Positions 9,154 to 16,614 of a DNA stretch of 64,000 nucleotides are shown piece after piece. Under the pieces are notes generated by a model that was given only the letters and a program-made list of their open reading frames with translations, was not told the origin of the DNA and made no database searches. The position numbers and the translations under genes are program-made. The stretch's first letter is position 1. Every line of letters begins with the position of its first letter. The stretch is from Clostridium_AD sp050717515 (GTDB lineage: Bacteria > Bacillota > Clostridia > Clostridiales > Clostridiaceae), in the NCBI RefSeq assembly GCF_050717515.1, contig NZ_JBOITL010000035.1, positions 1-64,000 of the forward strand, in the 5' to 3' direction.

Positions 9154-10959
9154 CTAAGAAAAACTCAAGCATTTAGTAAATAGTTTCTCGTATCCATCCA
9201 TAGTAGAAAGTTCAAAATAATTTACATCTTTAGCTATGGTTTCTATATCCTCTCTTACCTGCTGTGATAATAAACACATAACTGCTCCAGATTTAGAAGA
9301 GTTTCCAACATAGGTTATTTTATCCCTTAAGGCTTCCGGAATTATACCTATACCTATTAAGCTGTCCACATTTAAATGTTTACCAAATTGTCCTGCAATA
9401 ATCACCTCTTGTAAATCTAGCATATCTATTTCCATTAAATTAAGTAAGGCATAAAATCCAGATGAAATAGCACCCTTTGCGAGTTGCACCTGACGTATAT
9501 CCTTTTGTGTTATGTATATTTCCTTAGCGCCCATTGCAATATGTATCTTTCGTTTCCCGTTTTCCTCTATTATTAAATCTTCCAGGCCTGGATTGCTTTC
9601 CACTACTGACTCCTTCTTTTTTATACGACCAGTTTTTTCAATAAGTCCTACTCGTGCTATTTCTGAAATAGACTCCAAAATTCCACTGCCACATATTCCA
9701 ACAGGGATTTTATCACCTATTACCTTTAAGCTTATTTTGTTTTCATGAATTTTTATACCTTCAATGGCACCTTCAGCCGCTCTCATGCCGCAGCTAATAT
9801 TCATACCCTCAAGGGCTGGTCCTGCAGCACAAGAGCAAGAAGAAAGCTTTCCAGCCTTTGATATGACTATTTCTCCGTTAGTTCCTATATCAATAAACAA
9901 TAGATTTTTATCTGCCTTTTGCAGCTTTGAAACTACAATTCCTGCTGTAATATCTCCACCTATAAAACTAGATACTGAGGGCACACAATATATTCTACCA
10001 AAGGGCGATATATTTATGCAAAGGCTCCCTGCTGAAATATTCTGAGCCTTTTTAAACACCGGTGTATAGGGTGCTTTTCCTATAGAATCTGTATTCACAC
10101 CCAGTAGCAAATGCATCATAGTTGTGTTTGCTGCTATTGTTATTTCATATATACTAGAAGCTGCTATATTATTTTCATGGCACAATTTTAAAGTTAAGCT
10201 ATTTATGCAATCGATAATGCCTTTATGTAATAGATCTAACCCTTTAGGATTACTTTGGACAAAGGCAATTCGCGAAAGTACATCTAACCCATACTCTGTT
10301 TGAGGATTTATTTCACTTACTGAGGCGATTTCTTTCCCCATATTTAAGTCTACTAGTGCCGCTACAACCGTTGTGGTCCCAATATCCATAGCTATTCCAT
10401 AAGTTTCTTTCACAGTATTCCCAGGTTCTATACCTATAATATGTCCACCTGAATAAACTCCAGTAAACTCTCCTTGCTTAAAAGCCTCTGGTAAAAGCTT
10501 AAGCAAATCAATGTTATTATTTTCGATTTTCTGCTGCACAATATCTTCTATTATTTCCGCATAGGATAAATCATTTTTAAAGTTTTGTTTTATTAATTTA
10601 TAAACTTCTTTATGTATCATTGGATTTATACTTATAGAAGGCATGTAACCCTCTGTCAAAATTTCATGTTTTATATTTTTGTCTTCTAATAATTCTACCG
10701 TTAAATCACCTTGTGGTTTTACATGGCAAGCCAGCCTTATACTCTGCTTTATTTCTTCTTTTGTTAAATGACTAGCTTCTTCTTGCGTTAGCTGATTTAT
10801 TTCACCCTTTAGAATTTTAATTTTACATTTTCCGCAGGTACCTCGCCCACCACAAGGGCTTTCCATGCCTATTCCCTTTTCTTGTATTATATTTAATAGG
10901 GAAGTTTCCACTACAAATTCATATGTTTCTCCAGTATTTTCAATTGTTAAATAACTCAT
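9154..10959 (-). CDS. RACo-type reductive activator of corrinoid-dependent methyltransferase
   Basis: A 601-aa ATP-dependent activator that re-reduces the inactive cob(II)amide form of the corrinoid protein to cob(I). The N-terminal domain is a [2Fe-2S] ferredoxin fold with cysteines at 36, 42, 45 and 78 (CX5CX2CX32C). The rest is a linker plus an ASKHA-type (actin/hexokinase-like) ATPase region of the RACo/DUF4445 family, with GIAMDIGTTTVVAALVD near residue 190. The start codon overlaps the previous stop (ATGA), so translation is coupled to the MtaA-like gene. In methanogens the analogous activator RamA is different and carries 4Fe-4S clusters, so RACo is the better name. Confidence 0.9.
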   Translation of the reverse strand: MSYLTIENTGETYEFVVETSLLNIIQEKGIGMESPCGGRGTCGKCKIKILKGEINQLTQEEASHLTKEEIKQSIRLACHVKPQGDLTVELLEDKNIKHEILTEGYMPSISINPMIHKEVYKLIKQNFKNDLSYAEIIEDIVQQKIENNNIDLLKLLPEAFKQGEFTGVYSGGHIIGIEPGNTVKETYGIAMDIGTTTVVAALVDLNMGKEIASVSEINPQTEYGLDVLSRIAFVQSNPKGLDLLHKGIIDCINSLTLKLCHENNIAASSIYEITIAANTTMMHLLLGVNTDSIGKAPYTPVFKKAQNISAGSLCINISPFGRIYCVPSVSSFIGGDITAGIVVSKLQKADKNLLFIDIGTNGEIVISKAGKLSSCSCAAGPALEGMNISCGMRAAEGAIEGIKIHENKISLKVIGDKIPVGICGSGILESISEIARVGLIEKTGRIKKKESVVESNPGLEDLIIEENGKRKIHIAMGAKEIYITQKDIRQVQLAKGAISSGFYALLNLMEIDMLDLQEVIIAGQFGKHLNVDSLIGIGIIPEALRDKITYVGNSSKSGAVMCLLSQQVREDIETIAKDVNYFELSTMDGYEKLFTKCLSFS

Positions 10960-11984
10960 ATTATTTCACTATATCCTTTGGCAGTATCCACCATACTACG
11001 AATATTATCCATACTGGTTTTTGTACCTATTCCACAGGCTGGTGATAAAATATCACAACCACTATGTATACAATTTTCAGCTATACTTTTTATATTTTCC
11101 TGGGAGTTATTTTCTAGAGCAAAGGTACTTACATTTCCCATTATAACTTTATTATCAACAAACTCTACCATTTGAGTAATATTAGTTATTGCATCAAAAC
11201 TTATAGCATTACTATGTAATTTCTTTAATTCACTGTAGATACTTTTAAGTCTTCCACAAATATGAATTATAGTTCCACCCTGGCAGTGCTGCTTTAGTTC
11301 ATCAATTATTGAATTTAAATAAGGCAGAGCAAATTCTCTAAACATTTTAGGTCCTAATATTTCTCCAGTACCACTTGGATCAGAAATAGTTAAAATATCT
11401 GCTCCGGCTTCTAGCTGTGCTTTCCCAAAGGTAATAAGATTTTCTGTAACAAATTTCATAAATTTATGAGCTTCTGCAGGGTTTTTTCGAAGTTCCTTAT
11501 AATAAACCATAGGCTCCATTAGTGAAGAAGCTAAACTCACAGGTCCTGTTAAATTGGCAACTATAGGCACCTGTGGATTTTTTATTTTCAAAATCTTAAT
11601 TGCCTCTAGTACCACTTTTGCCCTACCCACATTTACATCTATATTGTTTAATTTATTCCACTCTGAGGCATGATTTATTGGATACTGAGTAACCCTAGGT
11701 TCATTGATTTTTGTGCCCATATACACATAGGCCCCCATAGCTTCTGCTTCTACGGTCATACAGAAAGGCACTCCAAAATTTTCAAAGCCACCATTTTCGT
11801 ATACTCCAAAACTAAGATCTGCCATCATTCTAGCATCACTATGAGCTTCTGGCCAGTTAACTCCTGTAATATCCATTAACTCTTCCGTTATCATATTCAT
11901 CATTCCACCTGGACAAATGCAAGGTGGCCGATCCACTTTTTCCCCTTTTAAAACCTTAAACAATCTTTCCTTTGGGGTAATCAT
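10956..11984 (-). CDS. MtaA/CmuA-family methylcobamide methyltransferase
   Basis: A 342-aa TIM-barrel protein of the MtaA/UroD superfamily, opening with the family start ITPKERLFKVLKGEKVDRPP. The zinc site motif HxCx(n)C is complete (HICG near residue 238 and SPACG near 317). Family members move a methyl group between a corrinoid protein and a thiol, coenzyme M in methanogens. Clostridia are not known to make coenzyme M, so the true acceptor here is unknown. Coupled by ATGA overlaps to both the corrinoid protein gene before it and the activator gene after it, which argues for fixed stoichiometry. Confidence 0.85.
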   Translation of the reverse strand: MITPKERLFKVLKGEKVDRPPCICPGGMMNMITEELMDITGVNWPEAHSDARMMADLSFGVYENGGFENFGVPFCMTVEAEAMGAYVYMGTKINEPRVTQYPINHASEWNKLNNIDVNVGRAKVVLEAIKILKIKNPQVPIVANLTGPVSLASSLMEPMVYYKELRKNPAEAHKFMKFVTENLITFGKAQLEAGADILTISDPSGTGEILGPKMFREFALPYLNSIIDELKQHCQGGTIIHICGRLKSIYSELKKLHSNAISFDAITNITQMVEFVDNKVIMGNVSTFALENNSQENIKSIAENCIHSGCDILSPACGIGTKTSMDNIRSMVDTAKGYSEII

Positions 11985-12652
11985 ATTTTAAGTTCTTCCT
12001 TTTCCTTATTAACCAATTCCTTTGCCATTTTAGCTGCTCTAGAGGCATCTGCGGTATATACATCTGCTCCTATTTTCTCCGCAAAACTAGATGATACTGG
12101 TCCCCCACCTATCATAACCTTAATTTTTTGTCTTAAATTTTCACTCTCTAATATTTTAACAACTTCTTCCATACCACACATAGTTGTAGTCATAAGAGTA
12201 GATAAGCATATAATGTCTGCACTTATTTCCTTGGCTTTTTCTACAAATTTAATAGCTGGCACATCTCTTCCCAAATCTTCTACATAAAACCCTTCAGTTT
12301 CCATCATAATTTTAACTAAGTTTTTACCTATATCATGTGTATCACCTTCTACTACGCCTATGACTACCTTATGTTTTTTATCCCCATCTTTACTTTTCAA
12401 ATGAGGTTTTAATATATCAAGACCCGCATACATGGCATCTGAACAAATTAGTAATTCTGGAATATAATATTCTTCCTCGTCATATAACTCCCCTGCTCTA
12501 CGCATTCCATGCGCCAGGCCCTTATCAATACCTTCATAAGCATCAAAATTATTTTCAATAAATTGTTTAGTGATTTCTATAGTTTTCTCCTCTTCCATAT
12601 CTACCACAGAATCAGAAATCGCTTGTAATAATTCTTCTTTTAAATTTAACAT
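11981..12652 (-). CDS. Corrinoid (B12-binding) methyl-carrier protein, MtaC/MttC type
   Basis: A 223-aa protein with a helical cap domain (about 1-90) and a Rossmann-type cobalamin-binding domain (about 93-215). The lower-axial histidine motif is DTHDIG near residue 104, followed by the family SxL (STLMTTT) and GG (IGGGPVS) motifs that line the nucleotide tail. It carries the methyl group between the substrate methyltransferase and the acceptor methyltransferase. AGGAGGAAT precedes the ATG. It overlaps the next gene by ATGA. Confidence 0.93.
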   Translation of the reverse strand: MLNLKEELLQAISDSVVDMEEEKTIEITKQFIENNFDAYEGIDKGLAHGMRRAGELYDEEEYYIPELLICSDAMYAGLDILKPHLKSKDGDKKHKVVIGVVEGDTHDIGKNLVKIMMETEGFYVEDLGRDVPAIKFVEKAKEISADIICLSTLMTTTMCGMEEVVKILESENLRQKIKVMIGGGPVSSSFAEKIGADVYTADASRAAKMAKELVNKEKEELKI

Positions 12653-12691
12653 TTATTATTCCTCCTCTTAGGTTATTTGGCACCAGCTTTG

Positions 12692-13747
12692 CTATCTCTT
12701 TTGACCATATATTCTTGCGGAATCCATAAGTGCTATTATTTTATCTGGATGGGTTCCTATTGGTATATCGCAACCTGAGCTTAAAACAAATCCTTTTGGA
12801 CTATCATATGCCTTGTTTATGCATAACTTACCTGCATTATGTATTTCTTCTATAGTTCCTCTGAGTATAGTTTCAACTGGGGCTACATTTCCTATTAAAC
12901 AAACTTTATCCCCAAATTGATCTTTAAGTTCACCTATATCATCTATATTGTCTAAACTTAAATTTCCAATACCTACGTCCACCATATCTCCCCATATTTT
13001 TTTAGTTGTTCCACATATATGAAGGGTAGTGCCACTTCCTCGTCTTTCAATAATTCTATCCATACATTTTTTCAAATAGGGTTTTGCAAATTCTCTAAAG
13101 GTCTTAGCACTAATCATAGTACCTGACGCAACAGGTTCAGCAATACTTGGACTTAATCCTAAATCGCATACTGCATCAATATAGTTTATAACGCTTTGGG
13201 TGGATAGCTCTAGTAGTTTATGTACCATTTCAGGATTTCTAGTTATATCCTTTAGAAAATCCTCTGTTCCTCTTAAAAAAGCAGCAGTGGTAAATGGACC
13301 TCCCATGGAACTGCCTACAAATACTTCATGCCCAATTCTTTCATTAGCTACTTTAAGTGCTTCAAGGAAATATGATATTCTTCCATCTTTATAAGGATCT
13401 ATAGGTGATAGTTTGCCTATATCCTTATAGTCCCTTAATATAGGCTTACTAAAGTAAGGTGTACCATTTTCAGGAAATTTAAATTCACTTCCCATAGCCT
13501 CAGGTATTCCCTGAAGTCCTGGCCCAACACCTATGCTATCCGGTCTAAATGTTTCAAAACTTTTCACTGCTACATCTATAATTACTTCTGCTGAAAAATT
13601 ATGCTCTTTAATTGTATGTCCAAAAAGCGGTGCACAAGCCTCACCTAAAAATGGCCCACAGGGGATTCTATCAATTTGTTTTCCCGCTGAAAATGCTTCC
13701 ATTCTTTCCCTTGGCGTCATTTGATCTGGCTTTATAATTTGGTTCAT
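12692..13747 (-). CDS. UroD-superfamily methyltransferase, probable substrate-specific component
   Basis: First gene of the operon, 351 aa, uroporphyrinogen decarboxylase fold, beginning TPRERMEAFSAGKQIDRIP. A putative zinc site is formed by HICGTTKK (about residue 244) and SSGCDIPIG (about 321). As first gene before the corrinoid protein it best fits methyltransferase I, which demethylates the substrate onto the corrinoid, comparable in fold to vanillate O-demethylases of the MtvB type in acetogens. The substrate is not predictable. The divergent sodium symporter may import it. AGGAGGAAT lies before the ATG, and a 22-bp palindrome lies just upstream. Confidence 0.82.
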   Translation of the reverse strand: MNQIIKPDQMTPRERMEAFSAGKQIDRIPCGPFLGEACAPLFGHTIKEHNFSAEVIIDVAVKSFETFRPDSIGVGPGLQGIPEAMGSEFKFPENGTPYFSKPILRDYKDIGKLSPIDPYKDGRISYFLEALKVANERIGHEVFVGSSMGGPFTTAAFLRGTEDFLKDITRNPEMVHKLLELSTQSVINYIDAVCDLGLSPSIAEPVASGTMISAKTFREFAKPYLKKCMDRIIERRGSGTTLHICGTTKKIWGDMVDVGIGNLSLDNIDDIGELKDQFGDKVCLIGNVAPVETILRGTIEEIHNAGKLCINKAYDSPKGFVLSSGCDIPIGTHPDKIIALMDSARIYGQKR

Positions 13748-13768
13748 CTTAATTCCTCCTTGAAAAAT

Positions 13769-13790
13769 TGTGTACTATATTTAGTACACA
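13769..13790. promoter_or_regulatory. 22-bp palindrome, candidate operator of the methyltransferase operon
   Basis: Perfect 9-bp arms TGTGTACTA / TAGTACACA around a 4-nt centre, about 22 nt upstream of the first methyltransferase start codon and about 275 nt from the divergent symporter gene. It lacks a T run, so an operator is more likely than a terminator. No regulator gene is adjacent. Confidence 0.5.
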
Positions 13791-14065
13791 TAAAGTTTAC
13801 ACTCTACTTTAATCATATGCAAATCAGTTTTTCCAATAGTCCTTGATTCATCTATAGCTATTGTTTATCTCTGTTGACTTAACAATATATACATGATATT
13901 TTGTTAAAGGCATGAAAAGATATGTCTATTTTTATGCAGTTTTAAGTTATTGCCAAAAATATATACATATACTAATTTTCTTTAGTTTGTGTAATTTGAT
14001 TTCTTTTAAACAGCGCTTTAATACCGGGGAACTATTTAATTAAATTAAAGAGGAGTGATTTTGTA
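13791..14065. other. Divergent promoter region between methyltransferase operon and NSS symporter
   Basis: About 275 bp of AT-rich DNA. A weak plus-strand promoter candidate is TTGACT (13874-13879), 17 nt, TATTTT (13897-13902). No further palindrome or riboswitch was recognised. Confidence 0.35.
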
Positions 14066-15433
14066 ATGTCGGAGAAAAAAAAGAGAGAGACCTTTTCATC
14101 AGGATTTGCAGTTTTTTTCGCAACATTAGGTTCAGCAGTAGGTTTAGGTAATATATGGAAGGTTCCCTATTTAACAGGAGCTAAGGGCGGAGGAGCGTTT
14201 CTCTTAATATATGTTTTATGTGTTGCATTAGTTGGTATTCCAATTATGGTATGTGAATTTTATATTGGTAGAAAGTCAAGAAAAAATGCAGTTGGCGCCT
14301 TTGAAGAATTAAAAGCTGCTAAAGGTTGGAAGAGCATTGGATTTATAGGAGTAGTTTCAGCCTTTTTAATTATGTTTTTCTATAGTTGTGTTGCAGGCTG
14401 GGTTTATTCCTATGTTTTTAAAGCAATAAAGGGTGATTTTGTAGGAGTTACTTCAGCTGCATCCTCAGCAAAATTCGCGTCCACAATAGTTGGACCAATG
14501 CCTCCACTTATATGGCAGTTTATAGTTCTTATAGTCGTTTCTATAATTTTAATTGCAGGAGTTAAAAATGGTATTGAAAGAATAACAAAAACACTTATGC
14601 CTGTATTATTCATACTAATTCTTATATGTGATGTAACTGCATTAACACTTCCAGGCGCATCACAAGGATTAAAATTTTTATTCCATGTGGATTTTTCACA
14701 AATAAATGGCTCTGTTATATTAACTGCTCTTGGTCTATCATTTTTCAAATTATCATTAGGAATGGGCATAATGATTACCTATGGAAGTTATTTTACACAA
14801 AATAATAATATGATAGCAACTTCAGTAAGAGTTGCACTATCTGACTCACTAGTTTCAATCCTAGCAGGAATTGCAATATTCCCAGCGGTATTCTCCTTTG
14901 GTATGAAACCTAGTGAAGGTGCCGGGCTTTTATTTAAAACCATACCACTTGTATTCTCAAAAATGCCTTTTGGTAATGTACTATTAGTAGCCTTTTTCTT
15001 ATTAACTGCTATTGCAGCTACAACAGCAATGATATCTAATGTTCAAGTTCCGGTTGCATATTTTACGGAAGAAAAGGGTATGGGCAAAAAGACAGCGGTA
15101 TTACTTACAACAGGCATAATGATGTCAATTGGAATACTAGCAACATTATCTGCTGATTCCTCAAGTGTCCTTGGTAATATTCATATATTAGGTCAAAAGG
15201 GATTTTTCGATTCCTTTGATTACTTATCTTCCAATATATTGCTTCCAGTAGGGGGACTTTTAACAGCAATTTTCATTGGATACTTTGTTAAAAAGGAAGA
15301 TTTTAAACTAGAACTATCCAACCAAGGAACTTTAAATAACGCCGGTATAATAAATGTTTTATATGTCTTTATTAAATTTATAACACCAGTTCTACTTATA
15401 ATTGTTTTCTTAAATTCAATAGGAATAATTTAA
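14066..15433 (+). CDS. Sodium-dependent symporter of the NSS (SLC6-like) family
   Basis: A 455-aa polytopic inner-membrane protein with about 11-12 helices. The N-terminal signature SAVGLGNIWKVPYLTG matches the unwound TM1 of LeuT-like transporters where substrate and sodium bind; a GGGAF segment follows in TM2. Bacterial members import amino acids or related amines with sodium. AGAGGAGTG precedes the ATG by about 9 nt. It is divergent from the corrinoid methyltransferase operon, so it may import that operon's methylated substrate; this is inference from position. It ends at a strong palindromic terminator. Confidence 0.92.
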   Translation: MSEKKKRETFSSGFAVFFATLGSAVGLGNIWKVPYLTGAKGGGAFLLIYVLCVALVGIPIMVCEFYIGRKSRKNAVGAFEELKAAKGWKSIGFIGVVSAFLIMFFYSCVAGWVYSYVFKAIKGDFVGVTSAASSAKFASTIVGPMPPLIWQFIVLIVVSIILIAGVKNGIERITKTLMPVLFILILICDVTALTLPGASQGLKFLFHVDFSQINGSVILTALGLSFFKLSLGMGIMITYGSYFTQNNNMIATSVRVALSDSLVSILAGIAIFPAVFSFGMKPSEGAGLLFKTIPLVFSKMPFGNVLLVAFFLLTAIAATTAMISNVQVPVAYFTEEKGMGKKTAVLLTTGIMMSIGILATLSADSSSVLGNIHILGQKGFFDSFDYLSSNILLPVGGLLTAIFIGYFVKKEDFKLELSNQGTLNNAGIINVLYVFIKFITPVLLIIVFLNSIGII

Positions 15434-15456
15434 TTATAAACGTAAAATATTTAAGT

Positions 15457-15490
15457 AAAATGAGCCTCAACAATTGTTGAGGCTCATTTT
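15457..15490. terminator. Terminator of the NSS symporter gene
   Basis: A 34-bp perfect palindrome (AAAATGAGCCTCAACA and its complement) ending in T4, 23 nt after the stop codon. Its A/T ends let it act on either strand. Confidence 0.9.
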
Positions 15491-15627
15491 ATTTAAATAT
15501 CAGTAAATAAAAATTACTTTACCTATTAAAACTCATTATGAATTTTTAGGAAAAAACAATTATAATAATTCTTTAACTTGAGAACCTAACTTACAATATG
15601 CAATAATAAACACAGGCAGTAATCTAG

Positions 15628-15678
15628 TGAAAGGAGATGATAAGATTGATAATTACTAGGAGGTGGCTTTTGACCTAA
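15628..15678 (+). other. Possible micro-ORF followed by hairpins
   Basis: AAAGGAG at 15630 is followed by a short frame of about 11-14 codons (ATG 15637 overlapping the ribosome-binding site, or TTG 15646) rich in Ile, Arg, Trp and Leu and ending in TAA at 15676. It could be a leader peptide because strong hairpins follow, but there is no homology support. Confidence 0.2.
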
Positions 15679-15700
15679 AAGGGTTAAAAGTTACAATTAA

Positions 15701-15772
15701 ATCTGAGGTAGCTAACAATTAATAATTGTTAGCTACCTCAGATGAATATTAGGAGGCCTCACGCCTCCTTTT
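15701..15772 (+). terminator. 20-bp perfect stem-loop plus GC-rich terminator hairpin
   Basis: A 20-bp perfect stem (15701-15720 with 15724-15743, 3-nt loop) is followed by a 7-bp GC-rich stem AGGAGGC/GCCTCCT (15751-15769) running into T4. Together they look like the end of a short transcript. Confidence 0.6.
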
Positions 15773-15780
15773 ATATTAAC

Positions 15781-15806
15781 TTGCCACTTGCCACGTGGGT
15801 GGCACC
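15781..15806. repeat. Dispersed GCCAC palindromic repeat, copy A
   Basis: TTGCCACTTGCCAC followed by GTGGGTGGCACC. Closely related copies lie at 19941-19967 and 35870-35896, and a degenerate one at 37724-37742. Confidence 0.65.
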
Positions 15807-15903
15807 AATTGTTATTGACATTAACACAGTTTTATAATAGAATGAAATTGTGAGAATAATCAATTTAAGTAAAAATAATTCAGATGAAGGAGGATGTTGT
15901 TAT

Positions 15904-15945
15904 ATGAAAAATTTAATTGAGACTTTTGAGGTACTTTACCAATAA
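15904..15945 (+). CDS. Putative 13-aa leader peptide
   Basis: Short frame MKNLIETFEVLYQ with a strong GAAGGAGG ribosome-binding site about 10 nt upstream of ATG and a TATAAT box at 15833-15838. It is followed by 165 nt of apparently structured RNA and two successive terminators, the layout of a transcription attenuator. Its own translation is plausible from the ribosome-binding site, but no homologue is recognised; it could also be the fossil start of a lost gene. Confidence 0.35.
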   Translation: MKNLIETFEVLYQ

Positions 15946-16184
15946 CTAAATATTATTCGGAGGCAGTATAAAATTTTGTAGAAAACCTTTTTTTGTTCTA
16001 TCTATAAAATATAAAATGGGGCTTGTTAACCCTTTATTTTGTGTGCTTTCGAAATGTAATTAATAACCGTCATCTGAAACGTTAAAACGAATTTAAAGTT
16101 TGGCAGAATGCACGAAGTTATCGTGTTTTTTTTATTGCCTTTTTTAATATTCCCGTGGATGGTTTTTATATCCACGGGATTTTT
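15946..16184 (+). promoter_or_regulatory. Unidentified structured leader with two tandem terminators
   Basis: Non-coding stretch with small paired elements (for example GGG/CCC around 16018-16033). A first terminator (CACGA/TCGTG, 16111-16125, then T8) is followed about 25 nt later by a second (TCCCGTGGA/TCCACGGGA, 16151-16179, then T5). I compared it from memory with T-box, S-box, lysine, M-box, c-di-GMP, fluoride and ZTP patterns and recognised none. Confidence 0.5.
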
Positions 16185-16201
16185 CTATAGAAAAATAAAT
16201 A

Positions 16202-16226
16202 GGATAACAACTCAGATTTGTTATCC
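16202..16226. repeat. Dispersed GATAACAA hairpin, copy 1
   Basis: GGATAACAA / TTGTTATCC with 7-nt loop. Similar hairpins occur at 33330-33352 and 63863-63885, each next to a gene start. Confidence 0.55.
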
Positions 16227-16312
16227 ATACAAATAAATATAGGAGGTGGTTTCAATGAAAAGTTCTAAAACACTATTAAATAACATTGAAAATAAGGGGG
16301 AGGAATTTAATA

Positions 16313-16603
16313 TTGTGTTACAAGAATGGGAAAGATGTATTGCCGTCAGCTCTTTTAAAGGAACTGCAAAAATATATTCAAGGAGAAATCATATATATTC
16401 CAAAAGAAGATAATGTACGGAAGGCTTGGGGTGAAAATAATGGCACTCGAAAGATTCTAAGACAGCGTAATGTGGAAATATATGAATTTTATAAAAATGG
16501 AACTACAATTACTAAACTTACAGAATCTTATAATCTATCAGAAGATAGCATTAGAAAGATAATTTTTAATATGAATAATGAAAAGTTAAAATTAAATGCA
16601 TAG
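16313..16603 (+). CDS. CD3324-like conserved small protein with C-terminal helix-turn-helix-like segment
   Basis: A 96-aa protein starting at TTG with GGGGGAGGA about 8 nt before it; the N-terminus CYKNGKDVLPSALLKELQ and YIQGEIIYIPK fit the clostridial CD3324-like small-protein family as I recall it. The C-terminal half (about residues 60-90, RNVEIYEFYKNG...LSEDSIRKI) looks like a helix-turn-helix of sigma-70 region 4 type, so nucleic-acid binding is possible. Exact function is unknown. A separate, stronger ribosome-binding site with ATG at 16255 opens a different frame that overlaps this gene by about 100 nt (see findings). It ends just before the rsgA ribosome-binding site. Confidence 0.75.
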   Translation: MCYKNGKDVLPSALLKELQKYIQGEIIYIPKEDNVRKAWGENNGTRKILRQRNVEIYEFYKNGTTITKLTESYNLSEDSIRKIIFNMNNEKLKLNA

Positions 16604-16614
16604 GAGGGATATTT

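Noticed and set aside
8235..11984. True uroporphyrinogen decarboxylase (haem synthesis) genes
   Set aside because: The HxCx(n)C zinc pattern and the corrinoid and RACo neighbours fit methyltransferases; no haem pathway genes are present.
14410..14769. 119-aa minus-strand ORF inside the NSS transporter
   Set aside because: No ribosome-binding site or homology, and the plus-strand protein clearly matches the NSS family along its length.
15815..15838. TTGACA (15815-15820) with TATAAT (15833-15838) as a normal sigma-A promoter
   Set aside because: The spacer is only 12 nt, too short; a promoter here is possible only with a poor -35 box.
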